From Eretmocerus hayati (Eukaryota > Arthropoda > Insecta > Hymenoptera > Aphelinidae), in NCBI GenBank assembly GCA_029851415.1, contig CM056744.1, forward strand, positions 103,635,338 to 103,699,337: DNA of 64,000 nucleotides. Direction: 5' to 3'. Shown one piece after another: positions 33,501-44,007 of the stretch. Below the pieces are notes generated by a model. The model was not told the DNA's origin. It searched no databases and saw only the letters and a list, made by a program, of their open reading frames with translations. Position numbers and translations under genes: made by a program. The first letter of the stretch is position 1. Every line of letters begins with the position of its first letter.

Positions 33501-34808
33501 CATTCATGATTCATAGCTATCAGTTTCCGATGCAAAACATTCCCGCTCGGATTATCCTAGATATCTGTTAGAGTCTCCAAAATACCGTGACTGATGATCA
33601 TCGACATGATCTAATTAGGTCACGATCATGGAATTTTTTGCGGATGATAGGCCTCTGAATATTCATTGCGTCTTTTTAACGAAATTAAAGCGTACTTGAC
33701 AGAGCTCAAAACATGAATAATGAAACCCTTCCATGATATGTACCCATACAAAGCTATACCTTGAACGAAATACAACCATCCCTCACCAGTCAGCCAGCAT
33801 TCTACTCTCCTGAACAAAACATTTCTGAATTACAGCTCATAAGCAACCGCAATATCTCAAAAATCTCAAATTCATTCCCAGCAACGATATCAGCGCAGTC
33901 AAGTGCCACCCGCACTTGGCCATTATCGACGTCTCGAATTAACTCTGAGCCCCTCGAAGTATACAGAAACCAAAGCAGTCAAGAGGAACGTATTCACCCC
34001 CACGCGACAATGGACAGCAAAAGCAGTAGTAGTATAACAGCAGCTTGAAGTGGCAAACGGGAAACAAGTATGAGGTTTATATATACTCACTATGTACGGG
34101 GTTTGAACAAGAAGAAGAAGTGAGGTGACGCAGTGCGGAAAACATAGCTAGAGAGGTGAAAAACTACGCCACCGGCTATAAATACAAAGCCGAGGAAATT
34201 GGAAAAGTTTCCGGCTGAGTCGACTAGTGCAACCTTTTTTTCTTTTTCCACCATCACCACAACCTGACCCGTACTCTCTCACTTTCGAGTCTCAACGATC
34301 TAAAGGTACTCTCCGATCGTAGAACCAAAACCTGTATCGTGTGACTCATGGCTTTGTATAGCAGTAGCTGACTGCCGCAATCTATATTAACGTCTCTCAG
34401 CAACCAGTAGAAGCAAGTTTCAACAATCCCGGCTGACCAAACACTGATAGTGACTACTTGATCTTGGCAGGCTAATGAATTCGGATTTTCGATACGCTTC
34501 GTTACACAAACATTGATCTTCATTGAATTTGGTGCCTGAACTGGTAGATTTGTAAGTTTCAATCGTCTTGGATTGGATTTCTAGATATATCTAAATGAAG
34601 GTAGAGTGATTTTAAGGGTTTGAACAATTGGTTCGAAATCGATTGGCAATCGGGATGACGCGAGAGAAACTTGAGAAATGGAGTAGTAGGTAGAAAGGGG
34701 AGGACTTTCCGTCAGACTTGTCGAATCATTCGACGACGTCTTGAGCTTTAGCGTACGTTCCTCTCACTCACTCACTCGCTTTCGGTACTTATCTAAACGT
34801 CTTGGAAC
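33501..34808. other. No gene recognised; TATA-like site at 34177
   Basis: TATAAATA at 34177-34184 within GGCTATAAATAC is a good TATA match on the plus strand, but no initiator or frame follows it closely. Confidence 0.4.
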
Positions 34809-34818
34809 ATGGGACTAG
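34809..34818 (+). other. Candidate initiator-codon exon end (weak)
   Basis: AACATGGGACTAG is followed by GTGAGTAAT, a near-ideal splice donor, so an ATG, two codons and one base could end a 5' exon at 34818. The surrounding 34700-35100 is CpG- and pyrimidine-rich as for a 5' UTR region. No matching downstream exon was found; the TMTC start at 43568 does not need it. Confidence 0.2.
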
Positions 34819-35747
34819 GTGAGTAATTTCCGCGAAGTCGTGTGACGACGAGTTACCAAGGATCTTGTTCCCTCTCACTCACCCACTCACTCTCTCTCTC
34901 CCTCTGTCTTCATCCGATGAACTAGTCCGTAATTTTCTATCGATCGGACTTTGAGCTCTTGCTTCAACTCCATAATCGCTCCGCCAGCTATTCGCACGAC
35001 TTTCGTTAATGACACTTTGCGGCCTCCACAATGGCGCTGATTCCGTTATCCTTACCCTCTCTTCGTCATTCTCTTTTTACGTTCTCACGATCCTTTTACC
35101 TGCTCTCAATTTGATCCGAGTAGAGTAAATTGAAAAGGAAGTTCTGATAGTGAATTTCGTCTTCGAAAATTGGAATTTGAATTTTGGATGATTGGAATAC
35201 GGAAATTCTGCCATTCAAATTGCAAGGTGGGAAGAGATAGTTAAAGAACATAACTACGTCAACCTTGGGCTTGGAATTGATGAAAAAATCGACAATTCAG
35301 AAGACTATCCAGAAAGTAACTCATCCTATCGAGATAACAAGTGATCGTCTCCTGTTGGCAATTTGTTCATTCCTTGATTTGAGCAAGGTTGAGATTGCTG
35401 GGTGAATAGGGAGTATGAAAAGATTCAATCGAATGATGAATAATCTAATACAACTAGTTTAGATGGTTTCTTGCGAATGTAAAATGATTAGACTCCCTTT
35501 CGTATTGAATTCTGACGTAGAAATTGCATGTGGCTATCTCCATATAACCCAAACGAGGAGTTTTTTGGGGACTCCACATTATTTCTCTGGTGACAGTTCT
35601 GAAGTACTATCGACGATTTCACTGGAAGTATTCCACTATTGATGCATATGCCATTCACGGACTGTTCACACGTATTTTCAGAGGAGATCCATGGGAAACT
35701 CACGGGAATATCATTCAAGAACCACTAGCCATCGCGTTGAATTGATC
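34819..35747. other. No gene recognised
   Basis: CTCACTCACTC-type repeats near 34870-34905, then AT-rich sequence. A 27-codon ATG frame at 35031 (MALIPLSLPSLRHS...) is hydrophobic but too short to call. Confidence 0.45.
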
Positions 35748-35942
35748 CCACCGCGGCCTCGTGGATAAGGTCCTTGCCTTCAATGCAGAATGTTGGGCTT
35801 CAAATTTTGGACGGCATCGATGTGAATTTTCATAAGTGCTCTTTGGTGGCTTCGGTGGTTCGGAAGCCACTTTGAAGAGTAGATCTCGCAGGATAACCCC
35901 GAAAAAAGGTTGAAAATGCGTTGATGAAAAAAAGAAAGAAAA
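35748..35942 (+). mobile_element. tRNA-derived SINE, full-length-like copy
   Basis: GCGGCCTCGTGGATAAGG matches a tRNA A box (as in many insect SINE heads), and GGGCTTCAAATTTT about 40 bases on is a decayed B box. The body contains CTTCGGTGGTTCGGAAGCCA, shared with a second copy at 40744, and the element ends in an A-rich tail (GATGAAAAAAAGAAAGAAAA). RNA polymerase III would have started it. Target duplications are no longer readable. Confidence 0.7.
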
Positions 35943-36260
35943 TTCACCAGCGCAGATTTTCTTCAGTTCTTCGAATCAAGATCACTAAGACTCGCTCCAG
36001 TTGAACTTTCGCAAGAGACTGTTCTAGAGTAGCTGACAACTGAACTAATTAACCAATTCTGTGTGCACCTAAACTCATAGCCCAATTCAACTTTTTCTTA
36101 GTCAGAATTATGCCCATGCACTGTATTTTAATTACGAGCACGGATGCAGATACGACCTCGATTGAGATCTGTGCCTCACCTCGGAGAAATGTTCTGAAAA
36201 TGTACAGAAATTCGGCTTTTCCAAAAAATTTCCAAGATTGAATGAGCATTATTCGGTTTG

Positions 36261-36710
36261 ATGCCTCCTGCTCCTCGAGCGTTCCCTTACAAGGTTTTCA
36301 GTCCGATTTTTGATTCTGATTTCCAAATTTTCTCGGAGTACTTATTCCAACAGGTTCAGATAGTTTCAATGAAAGTTATTCATTTGAATGTGGATACGGA
36401 TGACTGTACAAGTTGCAGTGACTTCATGTTTGACCTTGAAATAGATTGCTGGAAAGGCATCAAAATATTCGTCAAACTTATGAATGATGGGAACTCAAAA
36501 TTTCTCAATGAAACCTTTGAATTTTCCGCCATCTCAAAACATTCGAGGCCTTTAAATCTGCAAATGCCGAGCGGAACATTGCTAGGATCAAAATTAGATA
36601 TTCATCAAATTAATCATGGAATCGGGAGCTGCAAGTATGAAAGAATTAGCGAGTCATGTGGATATCATATTGATTCAAAAATAACATTCCAGGCATTCAT
36701 CAATTTGTGA
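36261..36710 (+). CDS. Unrecognised 149-codon frame (doubtful)
   Basis: ATG at 36261 to TGA at 36708 encodes a protein of ordinary composition with six cysteines (DDCTSC, EIDCW, GSCKYE, ESCGYH). AATAAA follows at 36853. TATTCCAACAG before 36353 could be an acceptor, so only part may be coding. No domain, signal peptide or promoter is seen, and several chance frames in this window reach a similar length. I lean towards non-coding. Confidence 0.18.
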   Translation: MPPAPRAFPYKVFSPIFDSDFQIFSEYLFQQVQIVSMKVIHLNVDTDDCTSCSDFMFDLEIDCWKGIKIFVKLMNDGNSKFLNETFEFSAISKHSRPLNLQMPSGTLLGSKLDIHQINHGIGSCKYERISESCGYHIDSKITFQAFINL

Positions 36711-39047
36711 TCCCCGCTACGTGATGGGATAAACCATTTCTCTGAATATCACGAAGAACACGCCAGAGTATAATGAATCGCCCACAAGAAAAATATCGAG
36801 AAACAGTCTAAATCTAGCATGCGAAATTTTTCATAAAAGCATAAACAAGAAATAAACACTACTTGATGAACAAATTTAGTTGATACTTGCAACTGTCACC
36901 TCTAATCTAATTCCCTCGTCAACTGTTAGGGATTTATTTCAAGCCCACGACATGATTCTGAACGACGAAACCTGTATTCAACGTTTATGGAAAGCATGAA
37001 TTCCGTGCGATAGTGCACAAAGCTAAAATGTGAACACTCGAAACTGTTTGTGCACAAAACGGAAATAGGAATATGGAAGATAGACGTATAGAGTGACTGA
37101 GTGAGAGAGAAAGAGAGGACAAGAGAATGGAATGCTGAAAGAGTAACGTAGTTAGGCACGAATTTTGCGAGTCTGACAATTACTGAGAATTCAAAACGCA
37201 ATCGTTCAGCAGCAGAGCTGAATCTGCGTTGGTCATATAACAGTTTTCATATTTTCGAAACTTCATAGTTGAGCAAATTGATATTCCCGATACGAACGAA
37301 TCACTAAACATTGAGCATGGAAAAAGCAGACGATGAAAATTTTACTCGTTTCGATAGTGCGAATACTGTTTTTCAAAGTTCATACCTCCCGTTCTGCGGG
37401 TTTGGATTCATTATATGTTTTTAGAGCTTATGTGGAAATTTCACGCCAATGTGACTTCCAAGATGGAATTTGCGAGGAAAATGACTATGTTAATAAAATC
37501 TGTTTCAATTAATTATCGAATCCAACTAGGAAATTATTTTCCTTCGTAATACGATTGTCGGACGTGTCACTCCTCATCGATGTTTTCCGATTTCTCGTGA
37601 TCTCAATTAAATGTCAAAATCCCATATTATCTTGAATATCGGGAGATATCCCTTTCATATTGAATGAGAATATTCAGAATTCAGGTCAAAATTTCGTCGA
37701 CTTGGAACTCGATCGGATTTATTGCTTGCCTTTGCTCACCATCGCGGACGAATGAGTCGAATTCATTAGCACATCGGATGAATCATCTAATTTAATTATC
37801 GAATATCCGAATTCAGGTTGATAAAATCGGTTCTTGCGCTTTCAATTCCCTCAAGGAGCCTTTATTCTATTACTATCTCGAGTGTTCTCATAACATGATT
37901 GACATCTCAAACTTTGAAGTGTAAATTATGTAACATATCGATATTTCAATCCAATCCCTCGTTCCAAACTCCACTCCATGTGATAATTTTTTCCAAAGGT
38001 ATAAATTGCGTCAAATTAAAACACATCCCCATCAAATTTTAATGTAAATCCATTATATTCCTTCTGATAGAGCCCAACTCCTTATTTCATCCAATCTTCT
38101 CATTGACCCAAATACAGAAATTCCCCCTTATCAAACACCCATTTCCTTCCATAACCAAAACGATCAATCCATACATGAACCGAAGAGTACACCTCACTCA
38201 ATTCCAACGAAATCAACCCTCTCCACACCTATCGAAAAATTGTCCTTCCCTAAAGGGGTAGAAGAAGCTCTCCGCGCTCGTGTTTTACAACCCCGTCAAA
38301 CACACAAAGCTCATCGCAAAAGGGTAATCCGTCGACGCCTAAAGCAAGCTTGTCTAACACCTTACCAGTCATGATATAAGTCTGTTGAGCCACGCGATAC
38401 GTCAGTTTTCCTTTGCGTGTATAGCAAACTAACTCCTCAAACGGATGTTCTTCTCACGCTCAAGAGAACACCCGGAAATTGCGGACGATGCAGAGGGCGA
38501 TTCTAACCTAAAAGACCGGACGCCTCTACACACATATATATATATAAATATATCCATACTAAGTCAATCTCAAGCATCTATACGGAAGCATTCTCTGTAT
38601 TAGCTTTGAGCCTTTGACCATCAAGGTAGTTATATGTAAAATTTCGAGGTTAGAAAGGTTAAAGTTGAGGGTTGAGCAATAGATGTTTGTGTGTGGGGTT
38701 TTTGAGGATAGCCGAGGGGGTTCAAAAGGTGGTCAAACGCGATTCTGTGATGTGAAAGGATGATTGTAGTGTATGATGCGATATATAGTGGTGGGTTGGG
38801 TTGGGGTATAGGCTTGAAGATAGTACGTATCGCTGAGCTTGGATCTGATTTCAGAGTGAGGCCAGTGTGGCCTGATGTTGCTGCTGTTGCTACTGATGCA
38901 ATTATTCTGCTTGGGAGGATGGCGTTTTGGATTTGCAGAGGAAATTCGATACGTGGAACGTGAAAGCTTGCGAAATGGGTGCCCTCGTATTAGGTAGCTA
39001 AGATTCAATTAAATTCAGGATTGTTTCAAGAAATGAGTTCATGGGTA
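36711..39047. other. No gene recognised
   Basis: AT-rich; an AT microsatellite TATATATATAAATATATCC lies near 38538-38556. No exon or element end supported. Confidence 0.5.
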
Positions 39048-40444
39048 CCGTAAACCGGGGTGAATGTGGACCACTTTTGACCTTCCACTGTGATTTTCTT
39101 GATCTTATTCCTACCGAAACATAATGTATGGGTAGTAAAAATTTGAGTCTTGAGCTCAGCTAAAAGATCCAGTTATCAGATTTTGATTTTGACCCCGTGG
39201 TTTTTAAAAAATTGCAGATAACAGGGTGGACACATTCACCCCGTTGATAGGGGTGAATGTGTCCACCCATGCCTCACCTGCGTCTCAAGCGCAGGTATCG
39301 TACATGTAGGTGTCTCTAATAGGCTCTTCTGTACATTTTCCCCTAGTTAATAAAGATGACTTATTAGAAATGACTCAAGGGTATCGAATACTAGGGATAA
39401 CTCATTTGCAAAATGATTCAACTGGAATTACTTACTAAAAGTAATTCATTAGGAAAACTTCAGAATCATTCCAACACGCAACGGATCATGCAGATTTCTT
39501 TTCTATATTCTGAGACGTAGAATATTATCTTCAATCGGATTATCCAGATATCTCATTCTGAATAAGTCATTTTTAGTGTCTCAAATCCCTGAGTGTTTTT
39601 TGACGAGTCACTCGTTTCACACAGGGTCGTCAGTGACTTTCATGCAGTACATATGCCTCGCGACTGCACCTTCAACCAACGTCTGAGAGATCTATCTGTC
39701 AATATTGATCCAGGATTGCGTGAATGAATTCGAAAATATTTTGAAAACAGGACTTTGCAGAGTTACTGGATAGACCAAATCTAGCCGACCCGCAGCAGGT
39801 GAGCACATTCACAGCGGTCTAGCTGGGTCCACCCACGGGCGTCGGTAGTGTCTCTTCCTAATGGTCATTCCAAGCAACCGTCTCACTCAAGCCCGGTCGA
39901 CAAAACCTACCAGAATTACTGGATGGACCAAATTTAACCAATCCGCATCGGGTGGATACATACATTGATACGAGAACCTACCGAAATTTCCTGAATAAAT
40001 CAAATTTAGTCGACCTGCAGCAGGTGGACACATTCACCCCGATCCAGACGGGAATTGACAACGTCCCTACAAAATAGCTGTTCCAAAATAACCATCGCAC
40101 TCAAGCCTGGTCGGTAATATTTTTTCATGTTGAGGACATCATTACCGACTGCGAGAAAAAAGTCAGAAAGCCTAGCACGACTCTGAGTTATTCGTTCAGA
40201 TAAAAGTTTGAGCATTGCAATTTTTGTTTTGATTTTTTAACTTCGTTCAACAGCAAAAAAAAGACTATGGAGTTTGCTTTCATGGGATGGAACTCATTTT
40301 TCAGGGAAGTAGGGATTCCAGACTTCAAAATGACCCCCAGCAGTTTTCTGTAAGTGCTATAGGAGCCAAAATATGACGCTGACAATCTTTTTCGGGAAAA
40401 GTGGACACATCCACCCCGGTGGTCACATTTACTCTGGTTTACGG
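39048..40444. mobile_element. TA-flanked TIR element, family F
   Basis: The ends CCGTAAACCGGGGTGAATGT and, complemented, CCGTAAACCAGAGTAAATGT are bracketed by TA (39046-39047 and 40445-40446). Inside, GTGGACACATTCACCCCG recurs at 39225, 40026 and, diverged, at 39800 and 39950. At 39225-39268 it forms a hairpin with its complement. There is no transposase frame over ~1.4 kb. By its TA target it is probably a non-autonomous Tc1/mariner-type element; family unknown to me. Confidence 0.78.
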
Positions 40445-40446
40445 TA

Positions 40447-40743
40447 CGTAGCTTGAGTATATCCAATGCAGCCTTGAGAGATGGAGAATCCTGTGATATT
40501 GGTGATGAAAAAATTTATTGCTGTAAATTATTCAGACTGAAGACAGAAGTGATCGATTACAGTACATAGAATATTCAGGGAGGGTCGTTGAATTTCCACA
40601 AAAACTGATGTTTTTCGGAGAAATTGTATGTATTTCCGATCATTCAAAATCTACCATCATTACCCAATGGACCATATTCCTTCTCAACCACGAGAATGGA
40701 ATATGAGCACTTGATGAATCAATTGCTGCGGTAGCAGCTAACC
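40447..40743. other. No feature seen
   Basis: Short AT-rich interval between the family F element and the SINE fragment. Confidence 0.5.
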
Positions 40744-40864
40744 ACCACTGGAAATTTTTTCAAGTGCCTTCACCGTGGTTTCGGTGGTTCGGAACCCACT
40801 TCAAACTGTAGGTCCAGTGGAGATGTAAAATTTACCCTCCGCACCTTCGGCTCAATAAAAAAGA
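40744..40864 (+). mobile_element. SINE fragment, body and tail only
   Basis: TTTCGGTGGTTCGGAACCCA and the flanking CAAGTGCC and AAACTGTAG blocks match the body of the SINE at 35748. The tRNA-like head is absent (5' truncation) and it ends in AATAAAAAAGAAG. Confidence 0.68.
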
Positions 40865-41740
40865 AGTTTCGGAGATGGATTTCTCATCTCCTTTATAGGG
40901 AATCCAGCGTGCGCACAGGAGCTCTGAGCACCTTCTGCAGGAGTACTTGATACATTCCAAATATTTGTTGATGTGAGAATAAATCTGGTGTTGAGATCAG
41001 AATCAAGATCAAAATAGGTACAGTTTCTGAAAATTATTCAATCACTCGTTGAAATCTTCGATTCTGGTGTGGATATCGAGGAGTGTATCGTATTTCCGGA
41101 ATTCCCATTTTTTACTCATCACAACCCAACCACAAATCTCAAATTCATCTTGCTGACAATTTCCTGGAAGAGTGAATCTGCGAGCCCGCATTGGGCATTA
41201 TTTATACCCCAGAAAATGAATTTCTTTATTTTGGGTCAAGCTATTGAAGGCGATTCAGTAGCTCTGATGAGAAGGCCTTCAGTAGCTCTGATGCGTATAA
41301 TAATAATAATTCGATAATTGTTCTTTAGAATCAGATTCACTTGACTGGGAATAGTTAGAGACAAATTAGGAGATTTTACTCTTGTGATGAAATTTTCTGA
41401 AGTGAATCTTGAATGAGCGTCGTTTCAACCGCATGCATTGGAGATTCATTGTCTCGTCTTAACTCGAAGTTTGATTTGGTATTAGTTCATCAAATCGAAG
41501 AGAATACCCTAAGATATTCCCCAAAAACTCAATCAGCTCACCCCAACTCCCTAAATGGGATCCCCCATCCTATCACAAATTGCGATTGTGCGATTGATCG
41601 ATGAATATCTCGAAAGTATCGAATTCAGAGTGCAGCTACGTTCACGTTGGTGAGATCTAATGTCCATATCTTTAGAGTCGAGAGCTATCGACCACTGCTA
41701 AGATGTCACATTCGACCATCTTGGATTGTTTCGTGTGTCG
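40865..41740. other. No gene recognised
   Basis: Contains a short duplication of TTCAGTAGCTCTGATG near 41255 and 41279. Nothing else. Confidence 0.5.
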
Positions 41741-41741
41741 G

Positions 41742-41778
41742 CATGGAGACTATAAAAGGGTTACTATAGCCTCCATGT
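41742..41778. repeat. Hairpin containing TATAAAAGG
   Basis: CATGGAGACTATA and CATGGAGGCTATA (complemented) form 13-base arms with one mismatch around AAAGGGTTAC. TGTGTCGG is repeated on both sides. The TATAAAAGG could be a TATA box, but no gene follows. Confidence 0.6.
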
Positions 41779-41779
41779 G

Positions 41780-43325
41780 TGTCGGTATCACAGGTCGCGA
41801 CCACGCGGACGTACACCAACCAAGTATGTCTGGTTGCCTGTTTTCAGGATCATTCCATAATGGTTCGAATTAGTAGTTGATGGACGATTTTATTATCTTA
41901 AGCAGTCTTATTACGAGCTGCCCGCCCCCCCCCATTATTTGTGATAGATATATGGGCTATTCCGTAAAAACTATTGAAATGTTTTGAGCCGACATTCTCA
42001 AACGATGTAAAATAAGTTCAATCCAAAAATTGATTCATCAGCTCCCATCAGAAATAAAAGCTATAGAAAGGAATCTAAATGGTGGGTTGATGAAATCTGT
42101 TGAAGATGGCTATTAAATGTATGGGTTTTTCAATCCAATGAAAAATCCATACCTTCTCATGTTCATCATGTAGAATTGAGATGAAAGTCATCAGTGTAAA
42201 TTTGGTAGAAGTATGTAGTCGTTCAGATGAGCTTTGATTTAATATCATGACATGCTAATTCCTGAGAGTTATAATAATTGCAAATTATTCGTCATGTATT
42301 CGAGGATTGAGAATCTCATCTGTGTTCCGGGAAAAACTATATTCCATATAAATGAATTCTAAAATCGAGAAATTGGGCAGTGGTATTTGTGTAGAGGAAG
42401 GTGGCCGTGGATCGGTCTAACTCCTAAAAATACTCTTTTGTTCAGAAAATAACCGATAAACCGAAAGAAATCCACGCACTTGCGCGCGGTGAATACCTAG
42501 TGTTTATTCCGAATGAGACGTTGGATCAAAGAGTGAGATCGCAAAAAAAATCAAACTCTCGTGCATGTCTGACCATACGTCCATTTTACTACTTTCATCG
42601 ATTTTTAATCCATCGAGACAATCTCTATACTCTCACCCAACCATCAGTGTCGAGATATTCACCACAATTTCTGATCTTTACGTATCCTGATATCCTCCAA
42701 ATGATACTTTTGGTCGAATGCAATATAAAAATCAGTATTCCCTGTACATGAATCAAAGAAACCAGTAAAACTCACCCCATATTCACTTGAACCTGTTCAC
42801 CACCGCGAGTTGAGGATGATGGAGAACGTATTTTTGACATTCAAGATATATTTCTTTGATGAATTTACGACGAAAATAGGTAAAATTGAGATCTTCAAAA
42901 GATTTTGGTCATTCATTTCGTTCCTTGCTTGCAATCGGGTATTTGACCCTCGGCTCTGGTTCAATCGATTCTTTGTATCAAGAGGGACTTTTGATATGAT
43001 TTCCAAACTCCACAGACGGCTCTGGAGGAGAATAGCAGCCTATTATTGAAAACCGATGAAAAAATTGTACATTATAATGGACATTGAGAGTGAATAGGTT
43101 GAGAAAAAAATTCCATCACAACTTCGAAATCTGCAATTCAGAAATCCCACGTATTATCAAAATCCAACATCTAGAATCAAAGCAAGAGCACTAAAGTATT
43201 CTACTACCACGTAAATTATACCCTCACATCAGTCTATGCTGTGCGCGGGCGCGGCCTCCTCAGTATATACACTATACACTCAGGTCAAGCCGAACCGAGC
43301 CGAGAGCCAAGCCAAAGAGCCGGGC
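41780..43325. other. Region upstream of the TMTC promoter, no gene
   Basis: A C10 run at 41925-41934; otherwise AT-rich. Frames of 79-83 codons have no features. CpG content rises from about 43230 toward the TMTC start site. Confidence 0.5.
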
Positions 43326-43363
43326 TATATAACTGTCGGGGCGTCGCACAGAGCTCCTCAGTT
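43326..43363 (+). promoter_or_regulatory. TMTC core promoter: TATATAA and TCAGTT initiator
   Basis: TATATAA (43326-43332) lies about 32 bp before TCAGTT (43358-43363), the spacing expected of an arthropod TATA plus initiator promoter with A43360 as +1. Sequence around it is CpG-rich (GCGCGGGCGCGG, GTCGCGCTCG). Its position 208 bp before the ATG fits a leader on the same exon. Confidence 0.65.
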
Positions 43364-43567
43364 GCGCGCTCGGCTTCGTCGCGCTCGTATCGCTTACTAT
43401 ATCTCCTCCCTAAACCCTTCCGAATCTCACCATCGTCTTAAACACTCTACAATTAAATTTTCATCCCCAAAATATACCGGGTCGGTTAGTGCGCGAGTGT
43501 GACATTTAAAAAAAAGCATGGGTTAGATTTTAACAAACATAACCTAAAAATTTGAAAAAAAAAAATC
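43360..43567 (+). other. 5' leader of TMTC with a two-codon upstream ORF
   Basis: From the predicted start site to the main ATG. ATGGGTTAG at 43518-43526 encodes Met-Gly-stop 41 bases before the main ATG, the only upstream ATG in the leader. Such minimal upstream ORFs often lower translation of the main frame; here that is inference. Confidence 0.5.
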
Positions 43568-44007
43568 ATGAAGAAACGAAATCCAGGATATTTTTTAGTT
43601 AGCTGCTGTAGCTGTCAGCATTATCCAATGCAATTTCAACGTAAACCATCATCATGCAGTAGTAGTTCTCGGGCTAGTTCAAGTTCAAGCTGTTCTAGCC
43701 GAGCTGATTCATCGTCATCATCATCGTCATCACAATTTTTACATCAAAAAGAACGTTATCGTCAAAAAGTTAATGAACCACCAAGTTGGTGTATTTATTT
43801 AGCTGTGATTTTAGTCGCTTTGGGAGCTTATTTAAATGCTCTTGGAGGTGATTTTGTGCACGATGATATACCGGCTATTGTTAGGAATCGTGATGTACTA
43901 GCACATAATACATTGAATAGTTTGGTGAAAAATGATTTTTGGGGTACTCCAATGCACGATCCAAGCAGTCATAAAAGTTATAGGCCGCTCACTACTTTAA
44001 CATTTCG
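43568..44007 (+). CDS. Tmtc1: TMTC1/2-like protein O-mannosyltransferase, first coding exon
   Basis: Partial gene: 146 codons plus two bases, starting at AATCATGAAG and ending at a donor (TTTCG then GTGAGTATTT, phase 2). TMTC proteins are multi-pass ER membrane enzymes with C-terminal TPR repeats that O-mannosylate cadherins and related proteins. Residues 1-73 are cytosolic, with a serine-rich run at about 28-55. Residues 74-91 (WCIYLAVILVALGAYLNA) are the first membrane helix. The luminal loop begins GDFVHDDIPAIV, where the acidic pair at 99-100 is the conserved GT-C glycosyltransferase motif, and SHKSYRPLTTLTFR (134-147) is the family signature ending the exon. DDIPAIV favours TMTC1 over TMTC2, but the exon alone cannot settle the paralogue. 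Later exons are outside the window. Confidence 0.93.
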
